Shown piece by piece: positions 1-6,096 of a stretch of DNA of 6,096 nucleotides; the first letter of the stretch is position 1; each line of letters starts with the position of its first letter. The notes beneath the pieces are model-generated. The model searched no databases. It was not told where the DNA came from and saw only the letters and a program-made list of their open reading frames with translations. The translations under genes were made by a program, and so were the position numbers. The DNA comes from Desulfobacteraceae bacterium (GTDB lineage: Bacteria; Desulfobacterota; Desulfobacteria; Desulfobacterales; Desulfobacteraceae): positions 1 to 6,096 of the forward strand of contig WFQS01000637.1 in the NCBI GenBank assembly GCA_015486915.1, read 5' to 3'.

Positions 1-2622
1 CCTTTAATCACATACATAGATGAGAACTGTATCTTCCTTAAAGAAAAAAAATGCCGCATCTGCGAATCGGTTTGTGAAAATAATGCCATAGATTTTCAGC
101 AGCAGCCTGAAAAAATAGAAATAAACGTGGGCGCCATTGTTCTTGCATCCGGTTACGAAGTTTTTAATCCAGCATTGAAAAATAAATACGGGTATGGGAA
201 ATTTAAAAATGTTGTAACCAGTATGGACTATGAAAGGCTGCTGTGTGCCACAGGGCCATATGAAGGAGAGATCCTCCGGGGATCTGACCTTAAACATCCC
301 AAAAAAATAGCATGGATTCAATGCGTGGGTTCAAGAAGTGTTAAAGAGGGTGAGAACAGTTATTGCTCGGCGGTATGCTGCACATACACCCAGAAACAGG
401 TGCTTTTAACAAAAGACCACTACGATGATGTGGAATGCACGGTATTTCACAATGATATCCGGTCCTACGGCAAGGATTTTGAGCCTTATTTTCAGAGAGC
501 TGCAGAACTTCCAGGTGTCAGGTTCATCAGAAGCTACGTATCAATAGGCAGAGAAATACCTGAAACAGAAAATGTCACCATAAAATATGCCACTTTTAAT
601 GACGGGGTTAAGGAAGAGGATTTCGATCTTGTGGTGCTGTCAGTGGGCCTTGGCCATCCTGCAGATAATAAAATCATGGCGGATAAATTCGGAATAGAAC
701 TTAATTCCCATGGATTCTGCAGGACAGATCCTGTTAATCCGATCAAGACAACTCATCCCGGCGTTTTTGTAAGCGGGGCATTCCAGGGTCCCATGGATAT
801 TCCTGAATCGGTTTTTACGGCAAGCGGTGCCGGTTCCCAGTGTGGCGAACTTCTTGACTACAGGCGGGGACAACTCTCCCGTGAAAGAACATATCCGCCG
901 GAAAGGGATGTTTCAAATGAAGATATCAGGGTGGGGGTTTTTGTGTGCCACTGCGGAACCAATATTGCGCGGGTTGTGGATACCGCTTCCACTGTGGAAT
1001 ATTGCCTGACCCTGCCCAATGTTGTATTTGCCCAGGAGCAGATTTTTTCATGCGCCACCAATTCTGCAAGGGAAATAACAGACATGATTAAAGAGAAGGG
1101 CCTCAACCGTGTTGTTGTTGCGGCCTGTTCTCCAAGAACACTTGAACCTTTATTCCGCGACACCTTAAGGGAAGCAGGAATTAACCAGTACTTCTATGAT
1201 ATGGCAAATATCAGGGAGCACAACTCCTGGGTTCATTCAAAGGAGCCGGAAACTGCAACGCAGAAGGCAAAGGATATCATAAGGATGTCAGTGGCCAGGG
1301 TGTGTCATCTTGAGCCATTACAGGAAATTGACCTTCCGGTTAACAAGACAGCACTTGTGGTTGGCGGTGGTTTATCGGGAATTACATGCGCACTTTCCGT
1401 TGCAAACCAGGGCCATGATGTTTTTCTTCTGGAAAAGGAAAAAGAACTTGGCGGAATGGCAAAAAGGCTCCACTTTACACTTGAGGGCATAAATGTTCAG
1501 TCATATCTGCAGGGGGAAATAAAAAAAGTCTATCAGCACCCCATGATACATGTACTGCACGAAGCTGAGATTATCGATGTTTCAGGTTACATAGGAAATT
1601 TTGTAACAAGGGTAAATTCCGAAGGAAGAAAACGGGTAATACACCACGGAGCAACTGTAATTGCAATAGGTGCCGATGAATATAAACCCGATGAGTATCT
1701 TTACAAAGAAAATGAAAAGGTCATAACCCAGCTTGAACTGGAAAAAAAGATATCTGAAAAAGATCAGGATGTAATCAATGCCCAAAGTCTTGTGATGATT
1801 CAGTGCGTCGGGTGCAGGAATAAAGACAGGAACTACTGCTCAAGGGTATGCTGCAGCCATGCAGTGAAAAATGCCCTGAAACTCAAGGAAGATAATCCTG
1901 AAATGGATATTTATATCCTTTTCAGGGATATGAGAACCTACGGGTTAAGGGAGGATTTTTACAGGCAGGCAGCTGATTCTGATGTGAAATTCATCCGGTT
2001 TGAGCCTGAAAACCCGCCTGTTGTGGAAGCAGCCAAAGAGGGTGGAAAAAATATTTTAAGGGTAAGTGTTCCTGATCCGGTTTTAGGACAGATACTTGCC
2101 ATAGATGCAGATTACCTGACGTTGTCTGCCGCTGTTATTCCTCCTGCAGAAAATACAAAGGTATCACAGTTTTATAATGTTCCCCTTGGACCGGATGATT
2201 TTTTCAAGGAGGCCCATGTTAAACTGAGACCGGTTGATTTTGCAACTGATGGAGTTTTCCTATGCGGAACCTGCCATTATCCCAAGCATATACCAGAGGC
2301 GATTAACCAGGCCTATGGAGCTGCCGGCAGGGTGACAGCCCTTCTTTCCAATGATAAAGTTACGGTTTCAGGTGCTGTATGTGAAGTCAATGAGAAAAAA
2401 TGCATGGCATGCGGGGCATGTATAACAGCATGTAAATATGGAGCAATAGAATTTCACAAGACAAAAAAGGGTAAAAAGGCAATGGTAAATCCGGTACTTT
2501 GCAAGGGAGACGGTCTTTGCAATGCAAAATGCCCAACAGGCGCTATTGTGTTAAAGCATTTTACCGATGAAGAGCTTTTCAGCCAGATTGATGCGGCAGT
2601 TCCGGAAAATGCGGCGGGTTGA
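1..2622 (+). CDS. Tandem HdrA-like iron-sulfur flavoprotein, 5'-truncated by the window edge
   Basis: The frame is open from base 1 and codes 873 residues before TGA, so the true start lies upstream. The GTG at 127 is not a start: a cysteine motif (C10, C18, C21, C25, Cx7CxxCx3C) precedes it and no ribosome-binding site is seen. Module 1 (incomplete) has a GAIVLASG flavin-fold motif (about 44-51), the HdrA signature CVGSR...YCSAVCC (C108, C122, C126, C127) and a closing FAD-fold motif near 253-278. Module 2 is complete: HdrA N-terminal domain (GVFVCHCG, C316/C318; ACSPR, C376), dinucleotide motif GGGLSG (455-460), CVGCR...YCSRVCC (C602, C613, C617, C618), and a ferredoxin domain (C801, C804, C807, C811; C834, D837, C840, C844). 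HdrA proteins pass electrons between ferredoxin, flavin and Hdr or hydrogenase partners in the cytoplasm, some by electron bifurcation. Such a role here is inferred. One HdrA is usually about 650 residues; this is a fusion of two. No partner gene follows, so it probably ends its operon. Confidence 0.92.
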   Translation, partial: PLITYIDENCIFLKEKKCRICESVCENNAIDFQQQPEKIEINVGAIVLASGYEVFNPALKNKYGYGKFKNVVTSMDYERLLCATGPYEGEILRGSDLKHPKKIAWIQCVGSRSVKEGENSYCSAVCCTYTQKQVLLTKDHYDDVECTVFHNDIRSYGKDFEPYFQRAAELPGVRFIRSYVSIGREIPETENVTIKYATFNDGVKEEDFDLVVLSVGLGHPADNKIMADKFGIELNSHGFCRTDPVNPIKTTHPGVFVSGAFQGPMDIPESVFTASGAGSQCGELLDYRRGQLSRERTYPPERDVSNEDIRVGVFVCHCGTNIARVVDTASTVEYCLTLPNVVFAQEQIFSCATNSAREITDMIKEKGLNRVVVAACSPRTLEPLFRDTLREAGINQYFYDMANIREHNSWVHSKEPETATQKAKDIIRMSVARVCHLEPLQEIDLPVNKTALVVGGGLSGITCALSVANQGHDVFLLEKEKELGGMAKRLHFTLEGINVQSYLQGEIKKVYQHPMIHVLHEAEIIDVSGYIGNFVTRVNSEGRKRVIHHGATVIAIGADEYKPDEYLYKENEKVITQLELEKKISEKDQDVINAQSLVMIQCVGCRNKDRNYCSRVCCSHAVKNALKLKEDNPEMDIYILFRDMRTYGLREDFYRQAADSDVKFIRFEPENPPVVEAAKEGGKNILRVSVPDPVLGQILAIDADYLTLSAAVIPPAENTKVSQFYNVPLGPDDFFKEAHVKLRPVDFATDGVFLCGTCHYPKHIPEAINQAYGAAGRVTALLSNDKVTVSGAVCEVNEKKCMACGACITACKYGAIEFHKTKKGKKAMVNPVLCKGDGLCNAKCPTGAIVLKHFTDEELFSQIDAAVPENAAG

Positions 2623-2636
2623 AATGGCATAAAACC

Positions 2637-2818
2637 GCCCCCTGCGGGTGATAGAACCAGCCCGGGACAGTCGGCGGGCATTTTGCCCTGCCGGTCTAAA
2701 GCGCAGGAACTGCGGTCAAGTATGTCCTCAAACAGCCTGCGCTTCTTAACGCCCGGCAGGGCAAAATGCCTGATCGCCTTTGTGTCCTGATGGGCTGGAT
2801 CTATCACCCGCAGGGGGC
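2637..2818. repeat. 182-nt near-continuous palindrome after hdrA
   Basis: The two halves are complementary in nested blocks. 2637-2663 pairs with 2792-2818 (26 of 27), 2665-2669 with 2783-2787, 2673-2676 with 2775-2778, 2677-2694 with 2753-2770 (18 of 18), and 2699-2707 with 2736-2744 (9 of 9), leaving a terminal loop of about 28 nt (2708-2735). Only small bulges interrupt the stem. It starts 15 nt after the hdrA stop and is visibly more GC-rich than its surroundings. As RNA it would fold into a very long hairpin and could end or protect the hdrA transcript, but no T-run follows it directly. It could instead be a dispersed palindromic element (MITE- or REP-like). I see no clear target-site duplication and no transposase. 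A minus-strand open frame across it is a by-product of the palindrome. Confidence 0.9.
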
Positions 2819-3018
2819 TACGCTGTCGACACTTTGAGCAGTATTTTTATAAGAAAGTCTTTGTAAAAAAACGTGTGACTTTCATTTTTTGTCAGAATCT
2901 TTGATTCTTTGAGGCAAATCTGGGCCAATCCAGATCCGCCTCACGGCAGTTATAGAAAAATTTTTGCTGTTTGTTGACAAAAGACAAAAAATATTTTTGA
3001 TCCTTTGGGTTCGCTTTA
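2819..3018. other. Intergenic stretch without a gene, AT-rich palindromes
   Basis: Apart from repeat copy 1, this stretch shows no coding frame that I can support. It holds short AT palindromes: AAAAATTTTT at 2956-2965 and AAAAATATTTTT at 2987-2998. A TTGACA at 2974-2979 has no well-placed -10 box, so I do not call a promoter. Read on the minus strand, the AT palindrome at 2987-2998 is followed by a T-rich run and could help end transcripts coming from clpB and the hicB remnant, but the stem has no GC pairs and this is weak. Confidence 0.5.
2847..2954 (+). repeat. Candidate dispersed repeat, copy 1 (core 2931-2954, with hairpin)
   Basis: The 24-nt core at 2931-2954 (begins CAGATCCGCCTCA, ends GTTATA) matches the reverse complement of 5909-5932 at 22 of 24 positions. 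A second shared block, TTATAAGAAAG, lies at 2847-2857 here and on the minus strand at 6008-5998 in the other copy. In both copies a GAGGC precedes the core and can pair with GCCTC inside it. Here the hairpin is good: 2911-2923 pairs with 2930-2942 (11 of 13) around a 6-nt loop. The sequence between the two shared blocks has diverged, so the outer limits are uncertain. A further small stem, AGAATC-TTT-GATTCT, lies at 2894-2908. Function unknown. Confidence 0.6.
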
Positions 3019-3156
3019 TCAATATTTTGATGGTGTTGGAATTGGTTCAAGATCAATAAAGAATGTCTTCAATATGTCATTCTGCTGCTGATCCGCCTTA
3101 ATTGCTTCATCAATCGTTGAACCACCTGAAAAACAACCTGGAATATCAGGAGTCCC
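3019..3156 (-). pseudogene. C-terminal remnant of a HicB-family antitoxin
   Basis: The minus strand reads GTPDIPGCFSGGSTIDEAI and continues to an ending with LEPIPTPSKY before TGA. This matches the HicB pattern as I know it: a PD(I/L)PGCFS.G.T.(D/E)EA core, then a helix and a P(I)P.PS tail. HicB proteins are antitoxins that bind and neutralise the HicA mRNA-cleaving toxin, or are orphan HicB-fold proteins. Only about 45 residues of the family remain. Upstream the frame continues for eight residues of unrelated sequence (hairpin 3149-3173) to a TAG at 3181-3183, and there is no start codon or ribosome-binding site. The N-terminal strands are missing, and there is no hicA in the remaining 50 nt before the clpB end. 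It lies on the clpB strand, downstream of clpB. The family call is from motif recall without a database search. Confidence 0.65.
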
Positions 3157-3173
3157 AGAATGCCCGGGACTCC
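3149..3173. repeat. Small perfect hairpin at the broken end of the hicB remnant
   Basis: GGAGTCCC (3149-3156) pairs perfectly with GGGACTCC (3166-3173) around a 9-nt loop. On the minus strand it lies about 60 nt after the clpB stop, so it could act in 3'-end formation or protection of the clpB mRNA. No T-run follows on either strand, so it is not a classical intrinsic terminator. One arm is made of the hicB codons for Gly-Thr-Pro, and the hicB similarity ends exactly here. Confidence 0.6.
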
Positions 3174-3231
3174 CCGAATACTATCTGATATACCTTTAGA
3201 TATCAAGGATGAGATATCAATTATCGATCAA

Positions 3232-5844
3232 TTAACAGTTTTTAATGATCAGTCTGCCTGTTTCCGGATCCGCAGTAAAACTGACTGAACTGCCGTTTTT
3301 AATACTGCCTTTTAAAATTTCCATGGAAAGAGAATTTTCTATCTGCTGCTGTATAACTCTCTTTAAGGGCCGGGCCCCAAAAACAGGATCGAATCCCATC
3401 TCGGCTATGAGATCTTTTGCACCTTCATCCAGTACAACCGTAATCTTTCTGTCTTTAAGACGTACATTAAGATCATTGATCTGTATGTCGGCAATCTTTT
3501 TAATATCTTCCTTTGATAATTGATGAAAAATAATGATTTCGTCAATTCTGTTGAGAAATTCCGGTTTAAAGGATTCCCGCAATGCCTGGAAAATCCCCCG
3601 CTGAATCCCCTCATCATTTCCATGATTCTTATATAATGCGCCGGATTCTTCAATAAACCGGCTGCCGACATTTGATGTCATAACTATAATGGTATTTCTG
3701 AAATCAACGGTTCTGCCGTGGCCGTCTGTGAGACGCCCGTCATCTAAAACCTGGAGAAGAATATTAAAAACATCACTATGGGCTTTTTCAATTTCATCAA
3801 AGAGCAGAACAGAATATGGACGTCTTCTCACGGCCTCGGTGAGGAAACCGCCTTCATCATAACCTACATATCCGGGAGGAGCTCCTATCAGCCTTGCAAC
3901 GGAGTGTTTTTCCATGTATTCGGACATATCGATTCTAACCATGGCATTTTCACTGTCAAAAATAAATTCGGCAAGTGATTTTGCAAGCTCGGTTTTTCCA
4001 ACACCCGTGGGACCCATGAAAATAAAAGTACCGATGGGACGGTCAGCAGGCTGGAGTCCTGACCTTGCCCTTCTCACGGCATCTGACACGGCTTTTATGG
4101 CTCTTTTCTGTCCGATAACTCTTTTCGACAGATAGTTTTCCATATGAACAAGTTTTTCTTTTTCGCCCTGGAGCATCTTTGAAACCGGAATACCTGTCCA
4201 CAGGGAAACAACCTCTGCAATATCGGAGTCTTCAACTTCTTCCTTGAGCATCCTGCGGTCTTTCTGGAATCGGTCAAGCTCCATTTTTTTGTTATCAAGA
4301 TCCTGTTGAAGCTGCTGGATTGTTCCGTAACGTATCTGGGCTACTTTTTCAAGATTACCCTGTCTTTCAGCCATCTGTGCTTTGGTATGAGCCTTGTCAA
4401 TATCCTCTCTTATTTTTCCGATTTCCTGGATCAGGGACTTTTCTTTATCCCAGTGGAATTTCATGGGCTGAATCTGATCTTTTAATTCGGAAAGCTCTTT
4501 TTCAAGTTTTTTAAGACGCTCTTTTGATGCATCATCCTTTTCTTTTTTTAGCGCCTGTTTTTCAATTTCAGCCTGGGTGATTTTTCTTTGGAGTTCATCG
4601 ATCACCATTGGCATGCTGTCAATTTCGATTCTTAATCTTGAAGCTGCTTCATCCACAAGATCAATGGCCTTGTCAGGCAGGAACCTGTCTGCAATATACC
4701 TGTTGGAAAGAGTGGCAGCGGCAACAAGGGCGGCATCCCTTATCCTGACTCCATGATGAACCTCGTATTTTTCCTTAAGCCCCCTTAAAATTGATACAGT
4801 ATCTTCAACGCTTGGTTCAGCTGCAAATACAGGCTGGAAACGCCTCTCAAGGGCAGCATCTTTTTCTATATATTTTTTATATTCATTAAGTGTTGTAGCG
4901 CCAACGCACCGCAGACTTCCCCTTGCAAGGGCTGGTTTCAGCATATTTGAAGCATCCACTGACCCTTCTGCAGCTCCTGCACCCACAACGGTATGAAGTT
5001 CATCAATAAAAAGGACAATTTCCCCTTCGGCTGCTTCTACTTCCTTTAAAACAGCCTTAAGCCGGTCTTCAAATTCCCCCCTGAATTTGGCTCCTGCAAG
5101 AAGGGCTCCCATGTCAAGGGCGATTACTCTTCTGTTTCTTAAACTTTCAGATACGTCCCCTTCAACAATCCTCTGGGCAAGACCTTCAACAATTGCAGTT
5201 TTCCCTACTCCTGGTTCACCGATTAAAACGGGATTATTCTTGCGCCTCCTTGACAGCACCTGGACAATCCTTCTAATCTCCTCATCCCTGCCTATAACAG
5301 GATCAAGTTTTCCACTTCGTGCAAGAAAGGTAAGATCCCTGCCGAATTTTTTCAGCGCCTGGTATTTTTCTTCAGGATTCTGGTCAGTTATTGACTGACT
5401 GCCCCTTATATCCTTTAAAACTTTGAGGATTGTATCCCTTGTCACTCCATTGTTCTTTAAAATAGTTTTTGTATCTCCGGGACACGCAGTAAGGGATATA
5501 AGAATATGTTCAAGGCTTACATATTGATCCTTCATTTTATCAGCTTCAACAAAAGCTGATTCAAGCATCACCCGCGAATGTTCGGAAATATAATGTTCAG
5601 CACTGCCTGTAACCTGGGGCAGCCTGTTTATGGAAGCATCAACTTCCATTTTTATTTTTTCAGGTGAAGCTCCAATTTTAGTTATAATGGCAATTCCAAC
5701 GCCCTGATCGTCTTCCATCAGCGCTTTTAGAAAATGTACCGGTTCAATTGCCTGATTATTTCCATTGGATGCAATGGAACTTGCAGACTGAAATATTTCC
5801 TGGGATTTTAAAGTTAATTTATCAAATTGTATTTTATTTTTCAT
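3232..5844 (-). CDS. clpB: ATP-dependent disaggregase ClpB (Hsp100)
   Basis: This encodes an 870-residue AAA+ chaperone that, with DnaK/DnaJ/GrpE, pulls polypeptides out of aggregates through a hexameric ring in the cytoplasm. In order it has: a Clp N-domain (about 7-150, starting [10 protein letters not shown]); first ATPase with Walker A GEPGVGKT (209-216), pore loop KFRGEFE (about 253-259), Walker B FIDE (279-282) and arginine fingers ERRF (R334/R335); a long charged coiled-coil middle domain (about 411-537); second ATPase with Walker A GPTGVGKT (611-618), pore loop GYVGYDEGG (658-666), Walker B LFDE (681-684) and sensor-2 GARPLKR (823-829). Length and motifs are those of a full ClpB. The middle domain and the absence of a ClpP-binding IGF/IGL loop separate it from ClpA. 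I chose the ATG at 5844: AGGA sits 7 nt upstream and the family's N-terminus begins there. A TTG at 5883 would add 13 atypical residues. No catalytic residue is missing. Confidence 0.97.
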   Translation of the reverse strand: MKNKIQFDKLTLKSQEIFQSASSIASNGNNQAIEPVHFLKALMEDDQGVGIAIITKIGASPEKIKMEVDASINRLPQVTGSAEHYISEHSRVMLESAFVEADKMKDQYVSLEHILISLTACPGDTKTILKNNGVTRDTILKVLKDIRGSQSITDQNPEEKYQALKKFGRDLTFLARSGKLDPVIGRDEEIRRIVQVLSRRRKNNPVLIGEPGVGKTAIVEGLAQRIVEGDVSESLRNRRVIALDMGALLAGAKFRGEFEDRLKAVLKEVEAAEGEIVLFIDELHTVVGAGAAEGSVDASNMLKPALARGSLRCVGATTLNEYKKYIEKDAALERRFQPVFAAEPSVEDTVSILRGLKEKYEVHHGVRIRDAALVAAATLSNRYIADRFLPDKAIDLVDEAASRLRIEIDSMPMVIDELQRKITQAEIEKQALKKEKDDASKERLKKLEKELSELKDQIQPMKFHWDKEKSLIQEIGKIREDIDKAHTKAQMAERQGNLEKVAQIRYGTIQQLQQDLDNKKMELDRFQKDRRMLKEEVEDSDIAEVVSLWTGIPVSKMLQGEKEKLVHMENYLSKRVIGQKRAIKAVSDAVRRARSGLQPADRPIGTFIFMGPTGVGKTELAKSLAEFIFDSENAMVRIDMSEYMEKHSVARLIGAPPGYVGYDEGGFLTEAVRRRPYSVLLFDEIEKAHSDVFNILLQVLDDGRLTDGHGRTVDFRNTIIVMTSNVGSRFIEESGALYKNHGNDEGIQRGIFQALRESFKPEFLNRIDEIIIFHQLSKEDIKKIADIQINDLNVRLKDRKITVVLDEGAKDLIAEMGFDPVFGARPLKRVIQQQIENSLSMEILKGSIKNGSSVSFTADPETGRLIIKNC

Positions 5845-5851
5845 CTTATTA

Positions 5852-5855
5852 TCCT
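5852..5855 (-). promoter_or_regulatory. Ribosome-binding site deciding the clpB start
   Basis: AGGA on the minus strand ends 7 nt before the ATG at 5844. This is a good spacing and supports that start over the upstream in-frame TTG at 5883, which has no comparable site. Confidence 0.8.
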
Positions 5856-5867
5856 TATTCTTTTTAC

Positions 5868-5901
5868 GGCCGGAATGTGACAACCTGATCCGGCCATTCC
5901 G
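5868..5901. other. Overlapping alternative hairpins in the clpB leader
   Basis: Two stems share the same arms and exclude each other: CGGAATG (5871-5877) with CATTCCG (5895-5901), and GGCCGG (5868-5873) with CCGGCC (5890-5895). The structure ends about 12 nt before the clpB ribosome-binding site on the minus strand. On the plus strand the CGGAATG stem is followed directly by TTTTTATTATA, so in that direction it looks like an intrinsic terminator, although no plus-strand gene precedes it. It may stabilise the clpB leader, limit antisense transcription, or belong to the adjoining repeat. Confidence 0.5.
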
Positions 5902-5908
5902 TTTTTAT

Positions 5909-6008
5909 TATAACCGCCATGAGGCGGATCTGAACTGCGTTACTATGCCTCTTAACGAACATAGAAAAAGTATTTGTTACTTTGTCAAAATAGAGCTCTT
6001 TCTTATAA
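5909..6008 (-). repeat. Candidate dispersed repeat, copy 2 (core 5909-5932), inverted relative to copy 1
   Basis: On the minus strand this carries TTATAAGAAAG (6008-5998), then GAGGC (5951-5947), then the 24-nt core (5932-5909) that matches copy 1 at 22 of 24 positions. The distance from the first block to GAGGC is 57 nt here and 64 nt in copy 1. GAGGC and GCCTC within the copy can pair across 21 nt, but the hairpin is weaker than in copy 1. It lies inside the presumed clpB leader. The sequence between the blocks is divergent, so full-length relationship is an inference. Confidence 0.55.
5958..5988 (-). promoter_or_regulatory. Possible clpB-proximal sigma-70-type promoter
   Basis: A perfect -35 TTGACA lies at 5988-5983 on the minus strand. 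Candidate -10 boxes are TTCTAT (16-nt spacer) or TATGTT (19-nt spacer). It would start transcription about 110 nt before the clpB ATG. The -10 match is mediocre. Confidence 0.3.
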
Positions 6009-6065
6009 GAATTAAATGGTTGATATTTCTTAATATTTTTCATGAGTTTATTGTATTTATTACAC

Positions 6066-6093
6066 ATAGTAATGCAATAAAATTTCCTGTCAA
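6066..6093 (-). promoter_or_regulatory. Candidate sigma-70-type promoter upstream of clpB
   Basis: TTGACA at 6093-6088 and TACTAT at 6071-6066 are separated by 16 nt on the minus strand. Transcription would begin near 6059 and give a leader of roughly 215 nt before clpB, including repeat copy 2 and the leader hairpins. I see no heat-shock sigma-32-like promoter and no CIRCE operator, although both are common for clpB genes. Confidence 0.4.
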
Positions 6094-6096
6094 TAC

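Noticed and set aside
127..2622. GTG at 127 as the start of the HdrA-like gene
   Set aside because: The frame is open to base 1 and the preceding 42 codons carry a Cx7CxxCx3C cluster motif. There is no ribosome-binding site before the GTG.
2454..2807. 117-codon open frame on the minus strand
   Set aside because: It overlaps the end of hdrA and most of the large palindrome. Its reading is explained by those two and it shows no protein family pattern.
2637..2818. The palindrome as a retron msr-msd RNA or a CRISPR-like array
   Set aside because: There is no reverse transcriptase or effector gene nearby, and the element is a single nested hairpin, not spaced direct repeats.
3198..3220. AGATATCAA direct repeat after clpB as a terminator or operator
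   Set aside because: The two copies are short and AT-rich, and GATATC is self-complementary. The possible 6-bp stem has no following T-run.
3232..5883. Longer ClpB starting at TTG 5883
   Set aside because: The extra 13 residues are lysine-rich and unlike ClpB N-termini, and the ATG at 5844 has a well-placed AGGA.
5864..6043. 59-codon open frame in the clpB leader (minus strand)
   Set aside because: There is no ribosome-binding site before its ATG, it runs through repeat copy 2 and a leader hairpin, and no family is recognised. A repeat-derived frame is more likely, though an upstream leader peptide cannot be excluded.
5845..6096. CIRCE operator or heat-shock sigma-32 promoter for clpB
   Set aside because: No TTAGCACTC/GAGTGCTAA inverted repeat and no CTTGAA-CCCCAT pair is visible on the minus strand.

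Overview
The window reads as a piece of a chromosome from an anaerobic, moderately AT-leaning bacterium. A sulfate-reducing or syntrophic member of the Desulfobacterota is my best guess. The guess rests on a long flavin and iron-sulfur protein of the heterodisulfide reductase subunit A (HdrA) family, typical of such anaerobes, next to an ordinary bacterial ClpB. The sequence alone does not fix the taxon.

Layout. Positions 1-2622 (+) hold the 3' part of an HdrA-like gene whose start lies outside the window. The visible protein is the end of one HdrA module fused to a second, complete HdrA module with a C-terminal ferredoxin domain. Positions 2623-3231 lie between convergent genes and contain no intact gene. 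They are rich in structure: a 182-nt nearly continuous palindrome right after the hdrA stop, a hairpin-forming repeat, a C-terminal remnant of a HicB-type antitoxin gene on the minus strand, and a small perfect hairpin at the broken end of that remnant. Positions 3232-5844 (-) hold a complete clpB disaggregase gene. Positions 5845-6096 are its leader, with a good ribosome-binding site, overlapping hairpins, a second inverted copy of the repeat seen at 2931-2954, and candidate sigma-70-type promoters.

How it works together. The two large genes are unrelated in function (electron transfer and protein disaggregation) and simply converge. The HdrA-like protein is probably the last gene of an operon entering from the left, and its electron partners would be encoded upstream. 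The interest outside the genes lies in the repeats. Two inverted copies of one short repeat bracket the clpB and hicB-remnant block, and a large GC-rich palindrome sits in the convergent gap. I find no convincing new defence or mobile system in this window. The strongest leads are the tandem HdrA architecture with a Cys-to-Asp change in its last ferredoxin motif, and the palindrome and repeat family.
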